Shown here one piece after another: positions 1 through 7,536 of a stretch of 36,631 nt of DNA. Location: the NCBI RefSeq assembly GCF_030695085.1, contig NZ_JAUYTS010000063.1, positions 1 to 36,631 of the forward strand, read 5' to 3'. The stretch's first letter is position 1. Each line of letters begins with the position of its first letter. The notes beneath the pieces were generated by a model, which was not told where the DNA came from, searched no databases, and saw only the letters and a program-made list of their open reading frames with translations. The position numbers and the translations under genes were made by a program. The DNA is from Falsiroseomonas sp. GTDB lineage: Bacteria; Pseudomonadota; Alphaproteobacteria; Acetobacterales; Acetobacteraceae.

Positions 1-1595
1 ACCTGGCCGAGGGCGCGGGCCAGTGCCGCCAGCACCGCGCCGGGGCGTGGTGCGGCGAAGCGGGCGGCGATGTGCTGGTCCGGGCGGATCAGCACCGCCC
101 CGCCCGGCGGCGCACCGAAGCGGGCGGCGGCCAGCCCGGCATGGTCCCACAGCGCGCCGGGGCTTTCCTCCGCCGTGACGAAGATGGCGCGCAGCCCGGG
201 GACCGGCGTCCAGACCGCGTCGAAGACCAGCAGGGCGAAGTCGCCACCCAGATGGCGCAGCAGCCAGTCCGGCGTGCCATCGCGCAGCACCGGCGCATCC
301 GGCGCCGGGCTGCCCGGCGCGGCACCGCCTGGCCAATGCCCGTCATCGGGCGCGTTCAGCGGGCTGGCGGCCAGCAGCGCCGGGCGGGACAGGCGGCCGG
401 AATTGACCAGGGCACGGGCGAAGGCGTGGCCCTCCGCCAATTCCAGCACCGCATCCCGGTAGGCCCGCGCCGCATCCGATTTCGGTGAGATGAAGTCGGT
501 CGCCCGCGTCGAGTGCAGGATATTCTCCTCCGCCGCCGCGATCCGCTCCGCCTCATAACTGTCGAGCAGCGCCGGCCCGGCCTCGCCACGCAGGATGGCG
601 GCCAGTTTCCAGGCGAGGTTGTCCGCATCCTGCACGCCGCCATTGCCGCCACGCGCGCCGAAGGGGCTGACCTGGTGCGCCGCATCGCCGGAGAAGATCA
701 CGCGGTCCTGCACGAAGCGATCCAGCCGCCGGCAGCGGAAGGTGTACAGGCTGACCCATTCCAGATCGAAGGGCACCGCCGGCCCCAGCATCGCGGCGAC
801 GCGGGCGCGCACCCGGTCGGGCTGCAATTCCGCCTCCGGTTCGGCTTGCGCGCCGAGTTGGAAGTCGATGCGCCAAAGGTCGTCGGGCTGCTTGTGCAGC
901 AGCACGGATTGGCCGGGGTGGAAGGGCGGGTCGAACCAGAACCAGCGCTCGGCGGGGAAGGCGACGGCATCGCGGATCACCACATCGGCGATCAGGAAGC
1001 GGTCCTGGAAGACCTGCCCCTGGAAGGGAAGGCCCAGGCTGCGACGAACGAGACTGCGCGCGCCGTCGCAGGCCAGCAGCCACTCGGCGCGCAGCGTGTA
1101 GTCGCCGCCGGGGGTGGCGACCGTTAGCGTCGCGCCCGCCGCGTCGCTGGCGAGGCCGGTGACGGCGTGGCGCCAGCGCAGATCGACCCCCGCCTCGGCG
1201 CAGGCTTCCACCAGCCAGGCCTCGACATGGTATTGCTGGATGTTGATGAAGGCGGGGTAGCGGTGGCCTTCCTCCGGCAGCAGGTCGAAGGCGTAGGCCT
1301 GCCGGTCCTGGTGGAAGACGCGGCCGGTCTTCCAGGTGACGCCCTTGGCCAGCAGGCGGTCGCCCAGCCCGAGCCTGCCGTAGATTTCCAGCGTGCGCTT
1401 GGCGAAGCAGATGGCGCGCGATCCGGTGGCGACGCTGTCCTCCTCATCCAGCAGCGTCACCGCCACGCCGTGCCGCGCGAGGTCCAGCGCCAGCGTCAGC
1501 CCGACCAGTCCGCCGCCCACCACCACCACGCGGCGATGGTCCTGGCCGGATGCGGGGGGTGGCGTGGCGGCGTAGCGCGGGTTGGTGTGCGGCAC
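1..1595 (-). CDS. FAD-dependent aromatic hydroxylase (MhpA-like), 3' end beyond window
   Basis: This is a class A flavin monooxygenase of the FAD_binding_3 family, which hydroxylates phenolic rings using NAD(P)H and O2. The N-terminal region holds the dinucleotide fold VVVVGGGLVGLTLALDLARHG. Mid-protein are the CDGARSLVR (DG) motif and the FAD-ribityl motif SGDAAHQVSPFGARGGNGG. About 531 codons are read without a stop before the window edge, so only a short C-terminus should be missing. The start chosen is GTG at 1595, since no in-frame ATG precedes the flavin fold and it lies 4 bases after the stop of the upstream MBL gene, so the two are probably co-transcribed. The closest named type is 3-(3-hydroxyphenyl)propionate hydroxylase, but the substrate cannot be read from sequence. 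No ring-cleavage gene is visible. Confidence 0.88.
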   Translation of the reverse strand, partial: MPHTNPRYAATPPPASGQDHRRVVVVGGGLVGLTLALDLARHGVAVTLLDEEDSVATGSRAICFAKRTLEIYGRLGLGDRLLAKGVTWKTGRVFHQDRQAYAFDLLPEEGHRYPAFINIQQYHVEAWLVEACAEAGVDLRWRHAVTGLASDAAGATLTVATPGGDYTLRAEWLLACDGARSLVRRSLGLPFQGQVFQDRFLIADVVIRDAVAFPAERWFWFDPPFHPGQSVLLHKQPDDLWRIDFQLGAQAEPEAELQPDRVRARVAAMLGPAVPFDLEWVSLYTFRCRRLDRFVQDRVIFSGDAAHQVSPFGARGGNGGVQDADNLAWKLAAILRGEAGPALLDSYEAERIAAAEENILHSTRATDFISPKSDAARAYRDAVLELAEGHAFARALVNSGRLSRPALLAASPLNAPDDGHWPGGAAPGSPAPDAPVLRDGTPDWLLRHLGGDFALLVFDAVWTPVPGLRAIFVTAEESPGALWDHAGLAAARFGAPPGGAVLIRPDQHIAARFAAPRPGAVLAALARALGQ

Positions 1596-1599
1596 AGGG

Positions 1600-2574
1600 T
1601 CAGGCCTCGGCGGGCTTCATGGCCGTGCCGTGTTCCAGCGCCTGCCACATCGCCACGTCCCGCTCCGCCGTCCAGATGCGCGGATGGGCGAGGCCCTGCG
1701 CCTCGTCGAAGGCGCGGGTGACGTTGAAGGGCATGCAGTGTTCGAAGATCACCCAGGACCCGTATTTCGGGCGCATGAAGCCCATGGTGTCGTCATACAC
1801 CGCCTTCAGGTCCCAGCCCTTCGCCACGCCGGCCTGCACCCGGCCGAACAGGTCGGTGGTGAAGGACCGGGTGCCCTCGATCGCCTCGGCGCAATCGGCC
1901 CTGGTGAGCAGCGCCCGCCCGCGCCCGGGCACCAGCTTTTCGGCGCCGAGCGCCGCCACGGCATCCAGCGTGGCGGACCAGTCGGCGAAATGCGCGTCGC
2001 CGCAATAGGGGGTGGCGCCGAATTCCACCGTGTCGCCGGCGAACAGCACGCGCTCCTTCGGCAGCCACACCACCGTATCGCCGGCCGTATGGCTACGGCC
2101 GACATGGATCACCTGCGCTTCCCGCTCCCCGAGCCACAGCGTCATGCGCTTATGGAAGGTATGGGTCGGCCAGGTGAGGCCCGGAATGCTCTCCTTGCCG
2201 CGGAACAGGCGGGGGAAGCGGCCGATCTCGCTGTCCATGTCCTGGCGGCCGCGTTCCACGATCAGGTCGCGTGTCGCCTCGCTGGCCAGAATGACCGGGT
2301 TGCCGTAGCCGCTGGCGCCCAGTACCCGCACCGCGTGGTAGTGGGTCAGCACCACCTGGCCGACATGGCGCGGGGTGACGGTGGCGATGCGGGCCATGAC
2401 GTCCTGCGCCATGGCGGGGGTTGCCTGGGCATCCACCACCACCACGCCATCCGGGCCGATGATGACGCCGGAATTGGGGTCTCCCTCCGCCGTATAGGCG
2501 TAGAGGCCGGGGCCGAGTTCGTCGAAGGAGATGGCCTTCTCGGCCAGGTCATGGGCGGAGGCGAATCCGGACAT
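1600..2574 (-). CDS. Metallo-beta-lactamase-fold hydrolase with altered metal motif
   Basis: A 324-residue MBL-fold protein. The usual HxHxDH metal signature is replaced by THYHAVR: H78 and H80 are present, but the Asp and second His positions are V82 and R83. The later ligands are retained (H162 in GRSHTAGD and D181 in LFAGD). One metal site may therefore be kept and the other lost or rebuilt. The start ATG at 2574 gives the N-terminus MSGFASAHDL, directly followed by the beta-strand domain; longer upstream reading into the intergenic region has poor coding character. It is the first gene of a probable two-gene unit with the flavin hydroxylase and is divergent from the Crp/Fnr regulator. I recall close relatives with the same THYHAVR motif in other proteobacteria, so it is probably a genuine subfamily rather than a mutation. 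The substrate is unknown. Confidence 0.85.
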   Translation of the reverse strand: MSGFASAHDLAEKAISFDELGPGLYAYTAEGDPNSGVIIGPDGVVVVDAQATPAMAQDVMARIATVTPRHVGQVVLTHYHAVRVLGASGYGNPVILASEATRDLIVERGRQDMDSEIGRFPRLFRGKESIPGLTWPTHTFHKRMTLWLGEREAQVIHVGRSHTAGDTVVWLPKERVLFAGDTVEFGATPYCGDAHFADWSATLDAVAALGAEKLVPGRGRALLTRADCAEAIEGTRSFTTDLFGRVQAGVAKGWDLKAVYDDTMGFMRPKYGSWVIFEHCMPFNVTRAFDEAQGLAHPRIWTAERDVAMWQALEHGTAMKPAEA

Positions 2575-2673
2575 CTGCGTTGGCTCCCCTGTCTTGCGCG
2601 CAGGTTCCACCGGCAGGGGCCGCAGCGGCAAGGGGTATGCGCGGTGGGCGGGCAGGCATCCCAGACCTGCCTG

Positions 2674-2716
2674 CATTGTATGTTCACATCGCAGACGTGT
2701 CATTGTAGGTTGCAAT
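2674..2716. promoter_or_regulatory. Candidate operator region between divergent MBL and Crp/Fnr genes
   Basis: The 181-base divergent gap (2575-2755) is less GC-rich near its centre. It holds a direct repeat CATTGTAnGTT at 2674 and 2701 (27-base period), an imperfect palindrome CACATC-GCA-GACGTG at 2685-2699, and a 15-base dyad ATTG-N7-CAAT at 2702-2716. Dyads of this size are typical for Crp/Fnr dimers, and the adjacent gene encodes such a regulator. The match to a classical Fnr box (TTGAT-N4-ATCAA) is weak, so binding by this protein is an inference. Confidence 0.35.
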
Positions 2717-2755
2717 ACTAGGACGGCAGTCGCGCACTGCCAGGAACCAATCCCG

Positions 2756-3496
2756 ATGAGCCGCAACGCCAACCTGACCCCCTTGCCCGGTAGCTGTGCC
2801 GCCTGCACGGTGCGCCCCTTTGCCCTGTTCCGCGTCATTCCGCAGGCCCGGGTGGGGGAGATTGCGCGCCTCCGGTCCGGCGTGCGGCTGGTGCGGGCCG
2901 GCGATGCCATCATGGATGGCGTCTTCACCATGTATGCCGGCTGGGCCTTCACCTGGACCGCGACCAATGACGGCCGCCGCCAGATCCTGGATTTCCACCT
3001 GCCCGGCGACCTGGTGGAGCGCACCGAGGATGCGGCAGAGGTCGAGGCGCTGACCGATGCCTCCTTCTGCATCCTGTCCAAGGAACGGCTCTGCGCCTTC
3101 ATGGGCAACGATCCCGGCCTGGCGCTGTCCTATGTGGAGGGGCTGACGCGGGACCGCGCGCGGATGCGCGAAAGGCTGACCAGCCTCGGCCGCCGCGATG
3201 CCGCGGGGCGGGTGGCGCATCTGTTGCTGGAATTGCATGGCAGGCTGCTGCGCCGCGGCGGCGGGGATGCGCGCGGGGCCGCGGTGCCGCTGAAACAGGC
3301 GCATCTGGCGGATACGCTGGGGCTGTCCGTGGAACACGCCAACCGGGCGCTGGCCGCACTCCGCAAGGACGGCATCGCCACGCTGGCCAAGGGCCGGCTG
3401 GAGATTCTGAACCGGCACGCGCTGGAGGATCTGGCCGGTTGGGCCAACCACAGCCCGGCCGGCACCACATTGGCGCCGCAGACCAGGGCGGGCTGA
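2756..3496 (+). CDS. Crp/Fnr family transcriptional regulator
   Basis: A 246-residue regulator with an N-terminal cyclic-nucleotide-type beta barrel (about residues 20-130), a dimer helix, and a C-terminal winged helix with the recognition segment LKQAHLADTLGLSVEHANRA. The N-terminus carries a CxxC pair (C14, C17) in GSCAACTVRP, and C105 and C113 lie in the sensory domain. This resembles an Fnr-type cysteine set, but the spacing does not match the canonical four-ligand pattern, so iron-sulfur sensing is uncertain. The start ATG at 2756 is chosen because longer reading into the divergent promoter is not coding-like. Its position opposite the MBL/hydroxylase pair suggests it may control that pair and itself. 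Confidence 0.9.
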   Translation: MSRNANLTPLPGSCAACTVRPFALFRVIPQARVGEIARLRSGVRLVRAGDAIMDGVFTMYAGWAFTWTATNDGRRQILDFHLPGDLVERTEDAAEVEALTDASFCILSKERLCAFMGNDPGLALSYVEGLTRDRARMRERLTSLGRRDAAGRVAHLLLELHGRLLRRGGGDARGAAVPLKQAHLADTLGLSVEHANRALAALRKDGIATLAKGRLEILNRHALEDLAGWANHSPAGTTLAPQTRAG

Positions 3497-3504
3497 AGGC
3501 CCGC
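3488..3504 (+). terminator. Short GC hairpin over the regulator stop codon
   Basis: GCGGGC-TGAAG-GCCCGC forms a 6-base-pair stem whose loop starts with the stop codon. There is no T-run after it, so it is at best a weak or Rho-assisted end. Confidence 0.25.
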
Positions 3505-3568
3505 TCGGCTTGGACGGAACCGGTCGAGGCTGTAGCTTTCGGCCAGACCCGGAACGGACCCGACGCCG

Positions 3569-4279
3569 ATGCGCCTTCACCCGCCGCGCCTTCTGGCCCC
3601 CCATTTTCTGGCCCCCCATTTTCTGGCCACACGCCTTGCCCATCTGCTGGGCGGCCTGTTGCTGCTGTGTTGTGCCGCCCTGGCCTCGCCGGCGCAGGCG
3701 CAGCGCGACCCGTCCTTCAACCTGGTCAATCGCAGCGGCCAGCCGATCCGGGAGATCTATGTCTCCCCCAGCGAGGATCGCTACTGGGGGCATGATCTGC
3801 TGGAGGCAGACCTGCTGCCGGATGGCGCCAGCTTCCCGCTGCGGATCGCCCCCTCGGCCGGCTGCCTGCAGGATGTGCGGGTGGTCTATATCGATGGCCG
3901 GCCGGAGGAGCGGCGGCGGCAGGATACCTGCCGGATCGTGCAGATGGTGTTCGGCGCCGGAGCCGCATCGGGGGCAGGACCTGGTGCTGCGCCGGGCGGG
4001 CGGCCCCGGCCCGGCGCCCAGGCCAGTGCCAACCCGTCCTTCAACCTGGTCAACCATGGCGGCGCGTCGATCCGGGAGGTCTACGTCACCTCCGTCCAGG
4101 TTGATAACTGGGGCGAGGACCGGCTCGGCCAGCAGGTGCTGCCGCCGGGCCGCCACCTCGCGGTGCGGCTGCCCTCCGGCGACTGTGTGAACGATGTGCG
4201 GATCGTCTGGATGGATGGCCGTCCCGAGGAACGGCGGCGGATCGACACTTGTGGGCTGGTGAACCTGATCTTCCGGTAG
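3569..4279 (+). CDS. Secreted protein with two copies of an unknown ~75-residue domain
   Basis: A 236-residue protein that I cannot assign to a named family. Residues 1-45 form a long signal peptide with an arginine-containing start, a hydrophobic stretch LLGGLLLLCCAALA and a probable cleavage at AQAQ. Two homologous units follow, about residues 47-130 and 153-236. Each begins PSFNLVN, continues (I)REvYV, and ends with a pair of cysteines around the nearly identical segment DVR-V-DGRPEERRR-DTC. The paired cysteines suggest one disulfide per unit in the periplasm. A Gly/Pro/Ala-rich linker joins the units. The two copies are clearly diverged, so the duplication is not recent. The gene stands alone between the regulator and the methyltransferase. 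No catalytic motif is visible; a binding or structural role is possible. Confidence 0.8.
   Translation: MRLHPPRLLAPHFLAPHFLATRLAHLLGGLLLLCCAALASPAQAQRDPSFNLVNRSGQPIREIYVSPSEDRYWGHDLLEADLLPDGASFPLRIAPSAGCLQDVRVVYIDGRPEERRRQDTCRIVQMVFGAGAASGAGPGAAPGGRPRPGAQASANPSFNLVNHGGASIREVYVTSVQVDNWGEDRLGQQVLPPGRHLAVRLPSGDCVNDVRIVWMDGRPEERRRIDTCGLVNLIFR
3591..3628 (+). repeat. 15-base tandem repeat inside a signal peptide
   Basis: Two identical 15-base units beginning TTCTGGCC (3591-3605 and 3606-3620) are followed by an 8-base partial third copy. Being a multiple of three, the repeat stays in frame and duplicates the pentapeptide LAPHF in the positive/early hydrophobic part of the signal peptide. It is a likely replication-slippage site. 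Confidence 0.9.
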
Positions 4280-4316
4280 TAGGCCATTCGCGGCCACAAC
4301 TGCAGGATGTTGCCGC

Positions 4317-5093
4317 ATGCCGACGATCGCCGAGACCTACGCAAGGCTGCGCGAGGGGCGGAAGGCCGGCAAGCCGGTGGATTTCGAGGCGCTGCTGCGG
4401 AAATTCTACGGCGGCCTGCTGAAGCCGGGCGACATCGCGCTGGATATCGGCTGCTTCAAGGCCACCCACGCCGTGCCGATGGCCGACGCCATTCGCGGCC
4501 CCGGCGCCGCGCTGCATGCCTTCGAGGCGAATCCCGCCATGGCCGCCGCGCTGCGCCCGGTGCTGGCCCGGCCGGGGCGGGAACATGTGACGCTGCATGA
4601 ATGCGCCGTCGGCCTGGCGGATGGGGAGGCGACCTATGTCGTCGCGGTCGACAGCCCCGGCTATAGCGGCCTGCAGCAGCGCGAATACGACCAGCCCGAC
4701 ATGCGGACGGAGCGCATCACCGTCCGCACCGTGAAGCTGGACACGCTGCTGGGCCACCTGCCGGCGCTGGCCTTCATCAAGATCGATATCGAGGGCGGTG
4801 AATTCGATGCGCTGCGTGGCGGCGCCGGGCTGGTGGAACGGCTGCGCCCGTCGATCAGCTTCGAATTCGGCGTGCGGTCCTACGGCGCCTATGGCGTGAA
4901 GCCGGCCGAGGTCTTCGACTGGTTCGCCACCCGCCGCTACATGCTGTTCGACATCATCGGCACGCCACTGCCGAGCCGGGAATTGTTCCTGGAGGCGGAT
5001 CGCACGCCGGGGCTGTGGGATTTCCTGGCGGTGCCGGAAGAAAACCCGTTGGCCCGCCGCCAGGCCTGGGCGCAGCAGCTTCTGATCGATTGA
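4317..5093 (+). CDS. FkbM family SAM-dependent methyltransferase
   Basis: A 258-residue methyltransferase. The SAM-binding glycine motif is at ALDIGCFKATHA (about residues 41-52), the acidic strand at AFEANP, and the family-typical block IKIDIEGGEFDALRGG in the middle. FkbM members usually O-methylate sugars or polyketides; the acceptor here is unknown. The start ATG at 4317 fits the family N-terminus. It follows the secreted duplicated-domain gene by 37 bases, so the two may share a transcript, and it ends at a strong terminator. There is no glycosyltransferase or polysaccharide gene nearby to indicate a substrate. Confidence 0.88.
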   Translation: MPTIAETYARLREGRKAGKPVDFEALLRKFYGGLLKPGDIALDIGCFKATHAVPMADAIRGPGAALHAFEANPAMAAALRPVLARPGREHVTLHECAVGLADGEATYVVAVDSPGYSGLQQREYDQPDMRTERITVRTVKLDTLLGHLPALAFIKIDIEGGEFDALRGGAGLVERLRPSISFEFGVRSYGAYGVKPAEVFDWFATRRYMLFDIIGTPLPSRELFLEADRTPGLWDFLAVPEENPLARRQAWAQQLLID

Positions 5094-5121
5094 GGGGGGC
5101 GCGCGGCGCCCCCCCCTTTTT
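5094..5121 (+). terminator. Rho-independent terminator after the FkbM gene
   Basis: A perfect 9-base-pair stem GGGGGGCGC / GCGCCCCCC with a 3-base loop (GCG) is followed by CC and five T. It begins directly after the stop codon and separates this gene from the convergent molybdoenzyme gene ending at 5128. Confidence 0.88.
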
Positions 5122-5127
5122 GGCCCG

Positions 5128-7449
5128 TCAGGCGGCCTTGGCCGCCTCCAGCGCCTTCCACACCGTCTCCGGCGTCGCCGGCATGTCGATATGCTTCACC
5201 CCGGCGCCCGACAGCGCATCCACCAGCGCGTTGATCGCGGCGGGGGGCGAGCCCACGGCGCCGGCCTCGCCGGCACCCTTCACGCCCATCGGGTTGGTCT
5301 CGCAGGTCACCTCGATGAGGTCGACATCGATATCCGGCAGATCCTCCGCCCGCGGCAGGGCGTAGTCCATGAAGGAGGCGGACAGCAGCTGGCCGGAGCC
5401 GTTGTCGTAGCTGGTGCGCTCATGCAGCGCCTGGCCGATGCCCTGCGCCACGCCGCCATGCACCTGGCCGCGCACGATCAGCGGGTTCAGCGCATGGCCC
5501 ACATCATCCACCACGATATAGCGCGGCACGGTGACGATACCGGTTTCGGGGTCCACCTCCACCTCCGCCACATGGCAGCCATTGGGGAAGGTGTGGGTGT
5601 CGATATTCGCGGTCTCCATCGCATCCAGCAGGATGGCGCTTTCGCCCGCCGCCACGCGCTTGCGCTGCACCGCCGCCAGATCGAGGATGTCGACGCCCCG
5701 GTCGGTGCCCGCCACGGCGAAGCGGCCACCGGTGAATTCGATGTCGACGACCGAGGTCTCGAGCTGCTCGGCGGCGGCCTGCTTGCCCTTTTCCACCACG
5801 CTGGCGGTGGTCACCAGGATCGCCTGGCCTTCCGAATACAGGCTGCGCGCGCCGCCGGTGCCGCCGCCGGAGGGCAGGCTTTCACTGTCCCCCTGCCGCA
5901 CGCGGATCTTGTCGATCGGGATGCCCAGCTCGTGGCTGGTCATCATCGCATAGGCGGTCTCATGCCCCTGGCCGGTGGATTGCGTGCCGACATAGAGGTC
6001 AACGAAACCGTCATCGGCGAAGACGACCTTGGCATTCTCCGTCGCCGCGCCACCGGTCGCCTCGAGGTAGTAGGCGAGGCCGATGCCGCGCTGCTTGCCG
6101 CGCCTTGCCGCTTCCGCGCGCCGCGCCGGGAAGCCGTCCCAGTCGATCTTCGCCAGCGCCGCATCCATGAGCTGCCCGAAATCGCCGCTGTCATAGCGCT
6201 GGCCCATGGCGGAGACCCAGGGCATCGCGCTCTGCTTCACCATGTTGCGGCGGCGCAGCTCGATCCGGTCGATGCCGATCTCGCGCGCCGTCGCGTCGAT
6301 CAGCCGTTCCACCAGGTAATTGCTCTCGGGCCGGCCGGCGCCGCGATAGGCATCCACCGGCACGGTGTTGGTCAGCACGCCGATGACATGGGCGTGGATC
6401 GCCTCGAACCCATAGACGCTGGCCAGCACCTTCGTGCCGGCGCCGGTCGGGATGAAGGGGGCGAAGGTGGAGAGATAGGCGCCCATGCCGGCATAATTGC
6501 GGGTCCGCAGCGCCAGGAATTTTCCTTCATTGTCGGTGGCCAGCTCGCCGAGGGTGATGTTGTCCCGGCCATGCGTGTCCGACAGGAAGGCCTCGCTGCG
6601 ATCGCTGGCCCAGCGCACCGGGCGGCCGACCTTGCGGGCGGCGGCGGCGACCAGCACATGCTCGGGGTACAGGAACAGCTTCATGCCGAAGCCGCCGCCC
6701 ACATCCGGCGTCACCACGCGGACATCATCCGCCGGGATGTTGAAGATGTTGCCGGACAGGATGTTCTTCAGCAGCCAGGAGCCCTGGGTGTTGGTGTGCA
6801 GGGTCAGCTTGTCGCCTTCCCAGGCGGCGACCGCGGCGCGGGCTTCCATGCTGGCGACGACGACGCGGTTGTTCACCACGGTCAGGCGGGTGACATGGGC
6901 GGCGCGGGCGAAGGCGGCATCCGCCTTGGCCTTGTCGCCGGCTTCCCAGTCGAACACCACGTTGTTGGCGATATCCGGCCAGACAGCCGGCTGGCCCGGC
7001 TGGAAGGCCACGGCAAGGTCGGTGATGGCCGGAAGCTGGTCGTACTCCACCTCCACCGCCTCGGCTCCGTCGCGGGCGGCCTGGGCGGTCTCGGCGACGA
7101 TGAAGGCGACCGGATCGCCGACATGGCGCACCACGCCATCCGCCAGCGCCGGGCGCGGCGTATTGCCACGGGGGGTGCCGTCCCGGTTCTTCATCGGGAT
7201 CAGGCAGGGCAATTCGCCGATGCCTTCCGCCTTCAAATCGGCGGCGGTCAGCACCGCCAGCACGCCGGGCAAGGCGAGCGCGGCGGCGGTGTCGATGCGC
7301 GTGATGGTGGCATGCGCCTGCGGGCTACGCAGCACGATGCCATGCGCCTGGCCTGGCATGGCCAGGTCATCCGTATAGGCGCCTCGGCCGGTCAGCAGCC
7401 GCGGATCCTCGACCCGGCGTACCGATTGGCTCAATCCGAACTTTGCCAT
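5128..7449 (-). CDS. Molybdopterin-binding large subunit, xanthine dehydrogenase / CoxL family
   Basis: A 773-residue large subunit of the molybdenum hydroxylase family. The N-terminal a/b hammerhead domain starts SVRRVEDPRLLTGRGAYTDD. The Mo-cofactor domain contains GGGFGMK, AYRGAGRPE, the QGHET block and the C-terminal KGAGEAGAVGSPPAAINAL segment, whose Glu is the catalytic base in this family. The active-site loop is AYRGAGR, not the AYRCSFR of true form I CO dehydrogenase, so it is better called an aldehyde oxidase/xanthine dehydrogenase-type or form II enzyme. Such subunits normally work with an FAD subunit and a 2Fe-2S subunit. Neither is encoded beside it, so partners must lie elsewhere. 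The substrate is unknown. Confidence 0.92.
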   Translation of the reverse strand: MAKFGLSQSVRRVEDPRLLTGRGAYTDDLAMPGQAHGIVLRSPQAHATITRIDTAAALALPGVLAVLTAADLKAEGIGELPCLIPMKNRDGTPRGNTPRPALADGVVRHVGDPVAFIVAETAQAARDGAEAVEVEYDQLPAITDLAVAFQPGQPAVWPDIANNVVFDWEAGDKAKADAAFARAAHVTRLTVVNNRVVVASMEARAAVAAWEGDKLTLHTNTQGSWLLKNILSGNIFNIPADDVRVVTPDVGGGFGMKLFLYPEHVLVAAAARKVGRPVRWASDRSEAFLSDTHGRDNITLGELATDNEGKFLALRTRNYAGMGAYLSTFAPFIPTGAGTKVLASVYGFEAIHAHVIGVLTNTVPVDAYRGAGRPESNYLVERLIDATAREIGIDRIELRRRNMVKQSAMPWVSAMGQRYDSGDFGQLMDAALAKIDWDGFPARRAEAARRGKQRGIGLAYYLEATGGAATENAKVVFADDGFVDLYVGTQSTGQGHETAYAMMTSHELGIPIDKIRVRQGDSESLPSGGGTGGARSLYSEGQAILVTTASVVEKGKQAAAEQLETSVVDIEFTGGRFAVAGTDRGVDILDLAAVQRKRVAAGESAILLDAMETANIDTHTFPNGCHVAEVEVDPETGIVTVPRYIVVDDVGHALNPLIVRGQVHGGVAQGIGQALHERTSYDNGSGQLLSASFMDYALPRAEDLPDIDVDLIEVTCETNPMGVKGAGEAGAVGSPPAAINALVDALSGAGVKHIDMPATPETVWKALEAAKAA

Positions 7450-7536
7450 GGCGTCACGTCCCCGCTTGGTTCCGCTGAGTATCTGCTGTCCCGGGGGCGT
7501 CCGTGAAGACCCCCCGCCCTCGCTATTACGTGCGCC

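Noticed and set aside
5191..7506. Very long open frame antisense to the molybdoenzyme gene
   Set aside because: Its translation is His/Gly/Arg-rich low complexity with no domain, as expected of the antisense frame of a GC-rich gene. The opposite strand encodes a full-length recognisable protein.
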